Part shown: one piece after another, positions 1 to 12,592 of the stretch
Layout: each line of letters starts with the position of its first letter
Numbering within the stretch: position 1 is the first letter of the stretch
Assembly: GCF_010093535.1 (NCBI RefSeq)
Contig: NW_022985195.1
Coordinates: 628,819 to 692,818 of the forward strand
DNA: 64,000 nucleotides
Direction: 5' to 3'
Origin: Lindgomyces ingoldianus
Taxonomy: Eukaryota; Ascomycota; Dothideomycetes; Pleosporales; Lindgomycetaceae
Notes under the pieces: model-generated
Told to the model about the DNA's origin: nothing
What the model saw: only the letters and a program-made list of their open reading frames with translations
Databases searched by the model: none
Program-made: the position numbers and the translations under genes

Positions 1-386
1 CGCGCAAAAGAAATAGGAGACAAGGAAAGCTCAAGGAGAGGCTCGAGTGGGCAGAGCAGCAGTGTGGTGTGAGGGTGGTGAAAGGATAAGGCGTGGGAGA
101 AAAAGACGTGCGCGCATCATGACATGTCGCGCTCTCCTCTGTGAAGCCTCCCAGGGCTGAGTGCATACGATTTCGCCTCTTGGCCCGTGCGCATATCCTC
201 AACGCCCTAATCCCAGAGCGGCATAGCGACTCTTCAAATTCTCGACCCCACTAACAACCCCCGACCAACTTCTCGTTGTCTTTCGAGCCCGCCCAAGAAT
301 TTCCCCAGAGCTGCTCCCTTTGACGCCCGTTTCGCTCAAGCCTCTGCTTCCGCCTCTTCCTTCACTTCTTCGCACCCTCCGTCACC
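1..386. other. Upstream region of TCTP
   Basis: No coding region is supported here. The last 150 bases before the TCTP start are pyrimidine-rich (many tctt/cctc runs), as is usual for the leader and core promoter of highly expressed fungal translation-related genes. The region probably holds the promoter and 5' UTR of the downstream gene. The window edge cuts whatever lies to the left. Confidence 0.5.
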
Positions 387-1201
387 ATGATCATCTACAA
401 GGTATGTCCCAAACCGTGTCATGCACTCCGCAATCTTGTGCCCCGCCCGCTCCACCAAGGCGCCACCATATTTCTTCACTTCGAAGCCCCCGCTCTACAC
501 AAGAACTAGGTGTGCTGACAAGTTCGCACAGGACATCATCACCGGCGACGAGATCATCTCCGACTCGTACAACCTGAAGGAGGTCGATGGCATTGTGTAC
601 GAGGCCGACTGCACGAGGATCACTGTCGGAAACGATAACATCGGTGCGTCCTCCGTAGCCACTGGGCCCGCAAAGGCTCTTCCCATACAAGACTGGACAT
701 TATCTGATTAAGAGTGTAGACATCGGAGCCAATCCATCGGCCGAAGAGGGTGACGAAGGTGTCGAGGACACTGCCCAGACGGTCATCGACGTTGTCCACT
801 CATTCCGCCTGAATGAGACTTCTTTCGACAAGAAACAGTATCTCACCCATCTCAAGGGTGAGTTTGCCTTGAACATTGAACTCGCACGAACTCGGACTGA
901 TTTGCACCAGACTACATGAAGAAGGTCAAGGAACAACTGAAGGCGAAGGGCGCAGACGAGGATGAGATCAAGACGTTCGAGAAGGGTGCGTCAGCATTCG
1001 CCAAAAAGATTGTGGGCAGCTTCAAAGACTACGAATTCCTGATTGGCGAATCGATGGACCCCGATGGAATGTATGTTCTCTAGTATCTCCCCCTTGGTCA
1101 TGGCTAACTTTTGCAGGGTCATTCTCCTCAACTACCGCGAGGACGGCGTCACTCCCTACGTCACTGTCTGGAAGCATGGTTTGACCGAGATGAAGGTCTG
1201 A
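387..1201 (+). CDS. tma19: Translationally controlled tumor protein (TCTP/Tma19 homolog)
   Basis: Five exons join in frame: 387-401, 532-643, 720-857, 911-1070 and 1117-1201, giving 169 aa, the usual TCTP length. The start is the ATG in gtcaccATG encoding MIIYK, the family's typical N-terminus. Recognisable blocks are the acidic [19 protein letters not shown], the [14 protein letters not shown] loop and the C-terminal [11 protein letters not shown], with a closing [14 protein letters not shown] is a cytosolic, ribosome-associated protein with a Mss4-like fold; in yeast it relocates to mitochondria under stress. The introns are all gt-ag and short. Exon 1 codes for only five residues, so ORF scans miss the true start. 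A pyrimidine-rich leader fits high expression. Identification is firm from the conserved blocks; the function statement is family knowledge. Confidence 0.95.
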
Positions 1202-1774
1202 GTGCCCAGATGGGAAGGCGCGGGCGGAGGTGAAGGGGCTGGATTCTTTGATTTTACGACCTTGAATGCAGGAATGGATATCCGACAACGTCACACCCTC
1301 AAAAAATCTAGAACATCATATCCTAGCGTTTTTCGTGTGAGCCATGGATACGTTTGCTTCGTCCTCTCTCCCGAGGTAGTCCGCACAGTCCATTTGGGTT
1401 CGTAATAGCATCAATTACAATGCGCAATACAGGTGATGTTCTATATTTGGCAGGATGCCAAGAGGGGAGACTTTAGATCCGAACCATGAGATTCACTGCA
1501 ATCACGCCCACATGGCTCACCGTGCTTATTGCGGTGAATTGTTGTGCCACGTGAATGCGCGCCGCCGTGTTCTACCAAGTGCACGGACCCCAGCACTAAC
1601 CTGACATTCCAGCCTGAGGCATCGCCCGTGCTGTCAGCCTTTCTCACCTCAAACTTTCCCCTCACCGTTCTTCATTAATATATATTATCAATTCTGGCAC
1701 CTGATTAATGCTCAGTCTGTCTCGCGCTATTTTGGAATTACAATTGTTGCCCAGCTCGTTGAACAGAAGCGGGT
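1202..1774. other. TCTP 3' end / RdRP promoter
   Basis: I see no supported gene between the TCTP stop and the RdRP start. Short open frames here on both strands look like chance. The sequence around 1675-1690 (attaatatatattatc) is AT-rich and may be part of the RdRP promoter. Confidence 0.4.
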
Positions 1775-4700
1775 ATGCACAGAACCCCTCGCCTGACACT
1801 TCCAGAGGACGGGAACCATGGGCCAGTACCACGCCCAAGAACTCCCCACCAGCCTTCCCCTGGGTCCACACTGGAGACCATCATCAATTCGCTAGAAACG
1901 AAATATAGGCTGGGCCTATCGAATCGTGGCGAGACATGGTCCCCCAGCAAAAAAACCAATTCCGGGGCCGATAAGGTGTACGGCAAGATCAAGTTCTGCT
2001 TCTTTTCGTTTCCAGGCGCACTTGATCAGATATTAGATAAGTTCGAGTCACAGGCGCCACACCCTACCAATCCAGGAGAAAGGCTTCAGCGGCTCAACAA
2101 GCTTCTAAACGAGCAAATACCGTCACCACGGACTGGCTCTCAAACTCCTCGTGGCAAGCCTCACACACCCCTCTGTTCACCTCTCTGTAAGTGTAGGATT
2201 TGGTGATCTTCGCACTCCTCAATTTCCGTACCTCGTCTATCGTACTTGATGGTCTATTCTTGTTCTTTCCTGGTCCTCCGGCCAACATTAGCTTTTTCGA
2301 TTTCGTTAATTGTCCGATTTGTCGGCTCAATTTCCTCAATCCTCCGCTTCGAGACCTAGGGTTATACCACGACATATATCTAGTTAGGCTAACTCTCGAT
2401 AGCCAACCAACTACCTCAAGCGTCACATCCATCGCCCCTCTTTCAACACGCAGAGCCTGAGTCAGAATACGTCACAGCACCCCAAAGCGGCTCAGCAACG
2501 GATGAAGACGAAGATGATTTTGAAACGCCACCGTCCCCAATTACCGAGTCTAAAGCTGCACAACGTCGGATTCAAGCCAGCCCTCGAGTATCATCAAGCT
2601 CGGCCATGAATAAACGGCCGTCGGACAGCTCTAAAGATGGTGAGAGTTCCCCCAAATTCTCAAGGACTTCAAGAGGCAAACAGCCTCACGGTCAACCACT
2701 ATCTCCAGTAGACCGCCGACTCCATGGTTCTTCATCCAATGGCGTATTTAAGAAACCATCCATCGAATTGTTGCGGTCATTCCAGTCGACCGCCCCGTCA
2801 GCAACAACCTCATTTGGGTTTTCTCAGCAATCTGCTACGCAACCTGACACAGCAAATACCTCCTTTGCGTCAGAGGCTGCTGGTAACGATAGTACATATC
2901 AAAAGTTGACGAGGGCGAGCCCAACAACCATGGGATCCCTAGGCGACCAAGAGTTGGTGGCAGGGTCGTCGAAGCCTGTGATAGAAGATCAAGCACAATC
3001 TATAGAAGCCACAAGACAGAGCTCTTCGTATGGATCTGTAGATGTGGATGAGCTCGTCACTACGTCCATGAGCTGTGAAGAATATGAGACAATCAGAAAC
3101 CCATCTGCCCGCCGGATGTCTGGCTTGTTTCCGACTGAATCCTTTGTGTATTCGGAAAAAACCTCGAGTTTACATCAGTCCCCAGTCCGACTGAGTCATT
3201 ACATTCGGGACATACCCCACCAGCATCTTTTCGTGGAAGACGCAACGGAAGACCTGAAGCGTTTGCCATACTTCATACTGTTCATTTGCCTCCGAATTAC
3301 CCAAGAAAATAGCATTTCTTTACAAGATTTAACACGTCATATTGGATCAGAATATTCAGACTACGAGAACTTTTGGCATTCGGTGAAGAGTCACCCAGAA
3401 TCCCTGAACGTGCGCACCCGAGACCCAATAAAAGTGTGGGAGGCACCCAAGAGGAAATTTGAGAGGTACACTTTTAAAGCACGTGTCGTGTTCAACAATC
3501 GCCGATCTGGCCCCGTCTTTAACCTGGAACTCTTGCCTCTGCTAGCAGAGAAGCCTTGCCGTTTGCAACGTGCCTTTGGCTCTGACCGCTTCTTATATCT
3601 CACCTTTCCCTCATTTGAGTCGGGGCCTAGTTCACAACGTTTCCGCGGAGCCGAAATGATCCAGATACGAGAGCAGTGGAAGTTATGGTACATGGCCGAG
3701 CATTCTTTCTTAGGTCGAAAGTGGAGGGCCTTCCATGTTGAGGACTCCAAAGTAGGGAGACGCAAAATGTCTCGCCGAGACGACGAAGACAGCTACGGGA
3801 AGCGTGTCGTTCTCTTTGCCACCGAGGGAAATGATATTGAACGTTGTAGCATCGGGACGATGATGAACTGGTTCTTCCCTTTCGCAGGTGATCAGAATCA
3901 GAAGCAAAGCTTCTGTAAAGCATATGCTCGCTTAGACCTAGCGCTATCAAAAACAGAACCAACGCTGGTTTTTGAGCCTGCCCAGGTTCGTTATATATCC
4001 GACCAGGTAGCCGACGGCAGCCCTGAGGACTCAAGGTTCAACGATCCTGCTCTTGTGTGGGAAAAATGCACAGAAAAGCCCGTCATGAATGACGGTTGCT
4101 CCCAGATCTCTGTTGGCGCTGCACATGCGATCTGGAAAATTTACAAAAAGAGAAACGGTATTAATGGGCCTTTACCAAGCACATTTCAAGGACGGATTGG
4201 AGGCGCTAAGGGTGTGTGGATGATCAGCGCGGAATCGTACACCAAAGATCCTGATCATCTTGATATATGGATACAAATCAACGACAGCCAGTTGAAGTTT
4301 ATACCTCACGCTGATGATTGGTTTTTCGAATCATACAATCAGTTACGACTCACCTTTGAGTTAGTCAACTTCAGCTCCCCTCCAACACCTTCCGATCTGC
4401 ATATCTCCTTCATCCCGATAATGGTGGATAGAGGTGTACCAATAGGTGTAATTGCAAAGCTTACAGAATCGCGGCTTAGTTTTGAGAGGGAACAGCTCTT
4501 GGAGATACTTTCCGATCCAGTCAGGGTGTATGATTGGGTCCATAAACAAGGCGGCTCAGGACTTCGTGACGTCGACACCATCAGATGGCAGGCGTCCTTA
4601 CCGCAATCGTTAGACGAAAAAGTCAAGTTTCTACTCCAGAGCGGATTTTCCCCAATTGAGTCTTCTTATCTCTCAAAATGTCTGCTAAGGTTCATCGAGA

Positions 4701-6124
4701 GACGACAACTTCAAAGAGAGAAGAAGCTCCGGATACCTCTGGGGAAGACAACATATCTCTTCGGCATTGCGGATCCTCTCGGTGTACTCTCTCCGGGCGA
4801 GGTCCATGTTCAGTTCTCAGCTACGTTCACAGATGAATCCACAGACGAAAGTTACCTTCGCCTCGACAACATGGACGTCTTAGCGGCCAGGCAGCCCGCC
4901 TGTCGACGGTCCGATATCCAGAAGGTTCGTGCCGTTGTCCACTCTAAATTGACACATCTTGTCGATGTCGTGGTATTTCCGACTAGAGGCCAATATCCGC
5001 TGGCTGGTAAACTACAAGGTGGTGACTATGACGGGGACATGTTCTGGCTCTGTTGGGACCCCGCCCTTGTGGTGCAATTCAAAAACGCTCCAGCTCCATT
5101 GAAAGCTCTAGAGTCGGCTAAGTACGGTATTAAGACCGATCAAAGGAAGTTGTCTCAAATTATGAATGTGCACGAGCCGTCCACGGTGGACAACTTACTC
5201 AAAGAAGTTTTGGAATTTCGCACTAGTCGTGATCTCCTTGGTATCGTCACCAACTACCTTGAGAAACAGGCTTATGCAGAGAATCGGGTATATTCAGGAA
5301 CCCTTGACAGCCTGTGCGACATTCATGACCTACTCGTTGACGCCCCGAAACAAGGGTATAGATTCAACGAAAAGGAATTTCGAGAATTTACAAAAAGATT
5401 TGGCTTGCCCGCAAATCCGGAGTTGCCTATTTATAAGGCGGCCATGGAGAAGTGCGAACAGGGGCTGGAAATGGGAGAGGTAGACAGTGCAAGAAATCAG
5501 CAGTGGCTATTCAACCGCAACAACGTGCTCGACTACCTATATTTCGAGGTCGTACGCAAGCACAACAACAAAACCTTAAACCTTGTAAGAGATAAACTTT
5601 CCAATGCCCAGAAAAATGATGAGGTATTACAGTATCCCTACCTCTGGCTTCGAGAGAAACATATACCCATCATTGACCAAGAGCTGGATGTATTGGTACG
5701 GAGCATAGAGGGTAATTTCCGGCAATGGAATGGTAGAATGCACCACGACCTTACCTCGAACCAGTATAACGATGCCGTTGACGAATGCTTTAAGAAGTTC
5801 CTAGCAATCATGCCAACAAATATCCGGGATCCAGAGATTCAGCCATGGTTAGAGCCATATTTATATAAAGACTTCACCCTGTGGGAAACAATTCGGGCAT
5901 CTGCATTATATGCGACATATCCATATCCTGAAAAGGCGCCTTTCGTCTTTCACATGGCCGGAAAACAACTTGCAAAGCTAAAGGCTGATCCACTTCCTGG
6001 AACTAGGTCTGTTACCTTGTCTATCCTTATCAACATGAAGCCGAAACCGATCCGAGTACCAGTTCAACTGGAAGACAGCAACAGTGAGGACGACTTCGAA
6101 ACGGCCAATCAAGACGAGGTTTGA
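1775..6124 (+). CDS. RNA-dependent RNA polymerase of the eukaryotic silencing family (QDE-1-like)
   Basis: Model: exon 1 1775-2186, intron 2187 to about 2402 (gtaagt donor; ctaac branch point at 2389; acceptor gatag), exon 2 2403-6124; 1377 aa. An alternative acceptor at 2420 keeps the same frame; the one at 2453 creates a stop codon. The catalytic loop reads LQGGDYDGDMFW, with DYDGD encoded at 5024-5038 (about residues 1012-1016), very near its position in Neurospora QDE-1, a protein of about 1400 aa. The N-terminal 250 residues are Ser/Pro-rich and probably disordered, with an acidic patch DEDEDDFETPPSP. Other family blocks are RGQYPLAGKLQ before the loop and CLLRFIERRQL upstream. The enzyme copies RNA into dsRNA for Dicer in quelling or meiotic silencing. 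No Dicer or Argonaute gene lies nearby. Exon 2 is intact, with no sign of decay. Confidence 0.93.
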
Positions 6125-7301
6125 CTTAGTATGTCTGTTATCTAAACTTGAGATGATTTCTTCAGAGCTCAGTTGACCGGGGACATTCGAACCCAATGCT
6201 TTCTTAGAACCTATCAAGAATTTAACCAACCGACGGAAAGGAACGGGAGGTCATCATACTCCGAGTCAATCATTTGCAACCGAAAACCCGTACGGCGATC
6301 GAAACAGCCTTCGTTACGACTTGGACCTCAATAATTTGAACCAAGAGATGATTACACTCAGAGACGATCAATCGCGGCCCAGCCATGATCACAGCAATCG
6401 GTGCAGGTTACCGTCAATAATTCGACTTCAGGATCGAATTTCTCTCCAATCACCCAAGAACCTGGAACTCCCAGTTAATTTTTGTTACATCACTCGTTCC
6501 TTCATAGAAACTACTTTGATTCTATGCAGATCCCTATCTCTATGGGAGAACATGGCTTCAAAGACGGAATTGGAAGAAGACCGGTCACATACTGAATATG
6601 ACATATTTGCACAATTCAGCCGCCCACGCTTCACATGTTCATGATCTTCAACACTGGATATTTAGTGGTTGGGGATCTAGCAATGGCATTTCCATGTTAC
6701 CTTACCTTTCCAAAAAGCTATCTCTACGTTGCCTTTTCATTTCTACAAGGTGGATGCCCCTTCAATCATATCCTTTCCCTACCATCTGTTCTATCCTATT
6801 TCTATATTGTCTCCGGGTTTGGGAGATTTTCCTTGGATAAATGCAGGCCTCTCTAGATTACTGGAATGGTACTGTACATTTGCAATTTCAATGTTTCCCG
6901 AGCCATGCGGCTTTCATATATTTGCAGCCGAAGCGAATGACGCGGCCTTTTCGAGTAATGTTACCGTGTGGTGCAACAGGTAAGATACAATGCGCTGTAA
7001 TCGTTGATTGAGGTTGAATCGGGGGATGTTGAAGTGAATGGGAATGTGAGGTTGATGGGTGAGCATCAGGCGAGGGGACCAAATATGGATTGGGACAGAT
7101 TTATCTCCTGCGGGGTAGTTGCATGGCACTTTCAACCTCACGTTAACGTTACATAGAGAACACATACACATATCCGCTGCGACATCTGGATTCCCCTAAA
7201 GCTTTTATATCACAGCTTCTGCCGTCCATGTATCTTCAATTGCATCCTCACAACCTCAACTTCTCATACTCAACACACTGAACTCAACTCCACCACCCAC
7301 A
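6125..7301. other. Intergenic region, no supported gene
   Basis: About 1.2 kb without a convincing coding region. Open frames at 6321-6983 on the plus strand are overlapping, lack family features and have no coherent splice structure. The last 100 bases before 7302 hold a TATA-like tttatatc near 7203 and a CA-rich leader, fitting the promoter and 5' UTR of the dioxygenase gene. Confidence 0.4.
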
Positions 7302-8258
7302 ATGGCCACTGTAGTCGAAACCCCCACCGCCCCACCCACCACAAACAACGGGCACACAGCCAACATGACCGCCAAACACCCTAACCCCTACCAAGAAGCC
7401 CTCAAATCCCTCGAACGCGACGGCTTCGTCGTCCTCCCAGCGTCCCTCTTCCCCTCCTTCGACCTCGACACCCTGCGCTCCGCCGCCGCTCGTCTCACAG
7501 CTGCCGCGCGCGCCGGCAACTGGCCCTACATCCGCACCTTACCCAAGCAATTCCCGCCCTGGACCTCCGACGCTAGTAACGGCATCTGGGGCGTTCAGCA
7601 CCTCTTGCACCCCTCAAACCCCGATCACCTCATCTTCGCGAGAAGCTACTTCGACGCCGAGCTCCTCGAATATGTGCGCGTGTTAATCGGCTGCGAGGAA
7701 GATGAATTGACAATGGAGTTGTATAACATGCTAGTGAGACCTGAGCGTGCGTTCTCCCTCCGTTGGCACCGCGACGATATACCGGCCACTGCTACATCTG
7801 AGGAAGAAATGGACAGGCTGAGGAAACCGGGGTGGCATGCACAGTGGAATCTCCCACTATACGACGATGCGAGTTTGATTGTAATCCCTGGATCGCACAA
7901 ACGCGCGCGTACAGAAATTGAACGGAATGCGGATCCTTATGCACCCGAATTACCAGGGCAACTTGTAGTGAAGTTGAAAGCAGGAGAGGTGGTGTTTTAT
8001 AATAATAATATCCTGCATCGGGGGGTTTATGATCCGACCAAGGAGCGCATGACTTTGCATGGGAGTATTGGGAGCAGTAAGGGGAGTGCCGAACGTGCGA
8101 GGAACGTCTTGCAGCATGGTGTGGGGGAGTGGGTGGAGGGGTATGATTTTAAGGATTTTGAGCCTGAGGTTGCGGAACGTGCGATTCAAATGAGGACGAG
8201 GTTGGTGGAGATGGGGGTGGGACGTGGGGATGTCGGGTTTTATTCTAAGGATGAGTAG
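7302..8258 (+). CDS. Phytanoyl-CoA dioxygenase (PhyH) family Fe(II)/2-oxoglutarate oxygenase
   Basis: A single-exon gene of 318 aa starting at cacaATGGCC. The non-haem iron triad is visible: H156 and D158 in LRWHRDD, and distal H239 in NNNILHRGVYDP. R249, ten residues after the distal His, is placed to bind the 2-oxoglutarate carboxylate. Between them, DDASLIVIPGSHKRAR is the typical PhyH strand and turn preceding the second His. The N-terminal 28 residues are low-complexity (Thr/Pro/Asn) and not part of the fold. No peroxisomal PTS1 is seen (the C-terminus is SKDE), so this is probably not the peroxisomal phytanoyl-CoA hydroxylase itself. Many fungal PhyH proteins act on small molecules or secondary metabolites; the substrate here is unknown. 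No pathway genes flank it. The family call is firm and the substrate is not. Confidence 0.9.
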   Translation: MATVVETPTAPPTTNNGHTANMTAKHPNPYQEALKSLERDGFVVLPASLFPSFDLDTLRSAAARLTAAARAGNWPYIRTLPKQFPPWTSDASNGIWGVQHLLHPSNPDHLIFARSYFDAELLEYVRVLIGCEEDELTMELYNMLVRPERAFSLRWHRDDIPATATSEEEMDRLRKPGWHAQWNLPLYDDASLIVIPGSHKRARTEIERNADPYAPELPGQLVVKLKAGEVVFYNNNILHRGVYDPTKERMTLHGSIGSSKGSAERARNVLQHGVGEWVEGYDFKDFEPEVAERAIQMRTRLVEMGVGRGDVGFYSKDE

Positions 8259-9940
8259 ATGGATGGAGGTGGTTGTTATACCCACTAGGCTTTTGGACTA
8301 GGGCTTGTGAGATAGGAGGTGGTGTATGCTTTTTCTGTGTATATATTGGATTGGCTTGGCTTGAGGAGGAGTTTGGAGAATACAGTTTGCACTTCATTTT
8401 GTATATTCTGAGCTCACGTATAAGGCATTTATGGGATTTGCAAGTACTTGACTTATTCATAGTGGCCGCTTTCGTCCTTAATATAACCAAACCAAATGGT
8501 CAGCTCCACAATCTAAAGCTTTCTGTGCTCTGTGGCGTTGTCTCCAAAAGCTACCGGGTTGCCACAAAGGGTAAACAGAGTCAGCCTTGGGCAAACGATA
8601 TCAATGACTAGATCCCAAGAAATGGTCGATCAGAGTTGAGGATGGCCATGCATGTACTATAATATTGCGTGGGTGTAGTCGGGGTGTATGATGGGGTCGG
8701 AAGGAAATGAGTACATAGATGGATTGGTGGCATAAACGTAGAGAGGTCGTAATTTGATGGATTTAGATGTTCGTGGAGACTAATAAGGTTGCAACGACAG
8801 AGATGGGATGAGCATGGAATAAAGATATTCAAAGTGAATGTACGAGGGGGTTGATTTGGACAGAATGAGTTTGCAGGAGATGAATAAGGAGGAGACACGG
8901 TGAGAGAAGGATACCCTGTGAGTCGGACGGTTATGAGATTAGGCTCCCAAGTGATGAATTCATCCACAATGAAGAGACTTTAGTCCCTACAATAAAGGGT
9001 TCCGAACTAAGACATTGACAACTGCGAATAACAAAATGTAAATCGCAAGATGGTTCAACACTTGCAGCAGCATGAGTAGTTGTATGGCCAATTGATAGTA
9101 TTTTTGATGTAACGCCACTTTTGAGACATTTCACAGCTACTGTTTCTCGCTATTGGAGCCGGATTTGCTCGAATGATGCATAGTGGTAGCCATGAGCCCT
9201 GTCTTTGCATATCTCGAAGGCTGTTGGGAGCTGAAGACAGGGGTATGAAAGAATGATTTCCGTCTCTTTTGGCTCTAACTGGGTGGTAAAGGCTTTAACA
9301 AATGCAACCCAGTGGCAAATGACAATTCCCCGCGAATTGAAACAAAGTGATTTGTGGACCGAGAATCTGAGCTGACAGTTGAGATGCATCCGGATGCGCC
9401 GTCGTGTCGCACCCAGACTGTGAGAGTAGAAGTCGAGGTGGGTCCAAAAAAAACCAGCTACAGATATGCCGGACAAAGCTGACAGCTGAGTCTGTCAGAC
9501 CTCTTGGAGGTCTCGAGGGTTTGGATTCCTTTTCTGAGCAGATGAAACAAGTGTTCTGCAGTCAGCGCCTGTCGACTGGTAGTGTTAAGATATCCAGTGT
9601 AAGCGAGGAAGTCTGAAGTACCAAAACCCACTCAAGTGAGACCACGATGTGCCCAAAGGGATGTTGGGCAGCGTGGCAGATGGCGCAATTGGGATGCGCT
9701 GGAGTAAGATGTCATGGACAAAGGAAGCGGTGACACATGAAGATCCATCTTGACCTGATTTTATGTCCTGCTCTCATCATGTTAAGCGAGGTCTCCGTCG
9801 GAGCCCTGCGGTGTTAATTAAGATCGCTAGTAGCCTACTACGTAAATGTGGAATTAATTCATATAACAAAGTTGCGCACAAAGGGCTAAGGGCTAAGCGT
9901 TGCAGTAGGTTAAAGAGTACTTACCCTGCGTGTCCCTAAC

Positions 9941-9969
9941 GGTGCCCTCCGGTGCCCTCCGTTGCCCTC
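9941..9969. repeat. Tandem decamer GGTGCCCTCC (about 3 copies)
   Basis: Two exact copies of ggtgccctcc are followed by a diverged third (gttgccctca). It lies in a non-coding stretch and looks like a simple minisatellite. Confidence 0.8.
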
Positions 9970-11645
9970 ATAGTCTATCTCCACAGTGGGGGTTCCAGCA
10001 ATCACAATGGCGTTGAATTCTCCGGGCGGCATTGTACCCAACTGGAAAGTGTCTACGGACGGCTGTGTTTGCACAAATTACTGGCGTGGCGGCTGGGAAT
10101 GATTGTTTAAGGCCAGGCCGGCACTAAAGACAACCCGCCAGAATGAGGGAAATTGTCCATCAATGGAGCGGAGTCGTGGAGAAGATGGTAACAGTAGTAA
10201 GATCGGTGGTTGGTGTTGAGAGGTAGGCAAGTCACGCCAGCGACCCAAGGCTGCGGTGCTTGAAATGCTGTTTTATTCCGAGATCCGGCAAGGACTGACC
10301 AGGTAACTACACGAGGAAAGGCTTGTCGATTATTTTACCAATCGGAATAAGTGCTGGGGGGCCGGTAAGGGAAAAGTTCCAAGAGTCGAAGTGGGCTTTG
10401 AGATCTGTATGACGTGTGACGGGAAAGCCCAGAGGGTCTTGAAACACTGGTCTTGCCGGCCCCAGACGATAATTGGGCCGTTTGGGAAGAGGCCACTTTC
10501 TGTTTGGCTCTGGAGCCAATCCTTCTAGGACACGACTTTCACAAGTGTTTCGAAACAGAAGTTGGGAGAAACTGTTGAGATCGCGATGGGACGGAAGAGT
10601 GACATGGGTGAATAAAAACACCGAATTTCGTCATACTTGTCAATGGCATAGACAAGAGTTGAACAATAAGCAAGGGAATATTCGTACCCTAAAGCTCTCA
10701 AGTAGATAGGTGAATGGATTTTGGTTCAAGCGCAAGGCTTTGACACCCGACACGCTGCCGCTTCTGTCTAGCAATGTGGGACTCAGAAATGTTGGGGGTT
10801 GGTTGTATATTGTGGGGTGTCGAAGATGGCGGAATTATATTGATTTGGTAAGCTGGTGCGCTGGTCGTGGTCTTTTCGTGAAGCTGGTGGTGTTGTGGAC
10901 GCGTCAGTTTTGCGGAGTTGATGACGGTTTCCCGAAGTTGACGGGCCAATCTCTGACAACTCATCCTTGTTGCTTCTTCAACACGCCTTAGCCCTAAGAC
11001 AACAAGAAACTAGCGGTCTGCTTTCGGCCAGTCAAGATATAGAAGCATGACAAGTCGAGGATAGATGCACCTCACGTAGCAGCATCACGTTCAGCTTGGT
11101 GAAATAAATCCACTAGGAGCACACATCGGCATGAAGGTAGCCGGGCTTGGGACGTGCAACACCGATGATCGGCTGGGTGGGGAGGGTGTTGGCGGCTTGC
11201 CCAGAGATCCTAGCCTTGAGCGTTAAGCTAAATTGGCGGAGCAAAGCGCTTCAGACATTGAGGTGTAGCGAGCGGCTTCGTGTCGATGAGGTTCGCAGCG
11301 ATCTGGAACAGGCGCAGGGAAATCTGCAACGAGCGAGGTGTGCTCTGAGGCGTCAAGGCGTGACGAGATTCCAGAATGGACAGGGGTGTTTGAACTCTCT
11401 TTTCCAGTGACCGAAGACAGGGAAGACAGATCAGCAGTTCCCAGTTGCCCGGAGGGTTTTCCCTGTGCGCTGTTCCACAGGATTGGTGCGCGGAAAAGAA
11501 AGTCACAGACGGCGTGCTGGGTGGAACCTCAGGAGAAAATCCAGCGTGCAAAAGCAACGGTTGTGGCCGACGCATGCAAGGAGGGAGAACCCGCTATGCT
11601 GCGTTGTCAGGCAGGAGGAGGGCCTACAAGCAGTCTGGACCGAAG

Positions 11646-11675
11646 GGTGACAATGGTGACAATGGTGACAATGGT
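11646..11675. repeat. Tandem 9-mer GGTGACAAT (3 copies)
   Basis: Three consecutive copies of ggtgacaat, ending in ggtac. The unit is a multiple of three, so overlapping frames read repeated residues; this inflates ORFs and is not evidence for a gene. Confidence 0.85.
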
Positions 11676-12570
11676 ACCTCTGTATACACAGTGCCAGAGG
11701 AAGGAGCGACCGTGAACAGAGAAAGAACGACTCTGATGTTAAGCTTCGAGATATCTAAATAGGAAGCTTTGAATGATCTGCAAAAACCAAGCCACTGATT
11801 GGCTAGAATTGTTCAAAAAGGAGACGGAACGGGATGCGTTGCTGCCACACAAGCCAAACACTCGCGTCATTCGGGGCCCATCTGCAGGAAAAAGCGGGGA
11901 TTGGGGAAGTAATTGGTGCGATGGCTCCCAGCGAAGATGTCCACGATCAACACGTCTATAATTAAGAACACTGATAGCCATGGTCCTTCATCGACTTCAG
12001 CATCAGCAGCTCCCGGCCAACGACACATCTCGCAATTTGTGAGAGATGTGTTGTTCATCAGACGTCAAACGGATGGCTTGCCTCCTGTCGTTTCGCCTTC
12101 AGGGCCGCCCGCGCCGCCGTTCTGGAGATCAGTGACCCTGGAGAGATCTTGCTAGACACCTCCGAGGCTCGAGAGATCGCCTCGCGGAGCCGCTCCGCAT
12201 ACTAGATGACAATCCTCGCAGCGAACCTGCAGAGGCACTGTCCAGATGTCCTCACGAAAGGCTCGTCCTGTGCCACGCACTGCAGCGAGAGCGGGGAAAA
12301 GGCACATGTCGGTGAGCGCGGGAAGCTTCACGAGCATGATCATTGACCCTGGGTCCCTTATCGCGGCATGGACGCGGCACCACATTCTAGGGTACCATCT
12401 CAGGCCACGCTCATCGTGCGCTGCATCTCCTTCACAATGCTACACCTCCACTCCACTGCCCTCCACAACTGCTGCAAACTCTCAGCCGCAGTTGCCGACT
12501 CCTGCGTGAACTCCACTTCCAGTAGTGCTTCAACGTGACCGCCGTGCATAGCATCGTACTTGTCCCTTGG

Positions 12571-12592
12571 CCCCCCCCTCCCCCCCCCCCCC
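12571..12592. repeat. Homopolymeric C tract
   Basis: A run of eight C, one T and then thirteen C. It creates artificial glycine-rich frames on the minus strand and is a likely place for sequencing length error. Confidence 0.85.

Noticed and set aside
10307..10621. 104-aa minus-strand frame with ordinary composition
   Set aside because: Begins at GTG, no splice partners, no recognised family; cannot be separated from chance in a 5.7 kb gene-poor stretch.
11147..11762. Overlapping plus-strand frames across 11.1-11.8 kb
   Set aside because: Partly driven by the GGTGACAAT tandem repeat; different frames are open in turn with no coherent splicing.
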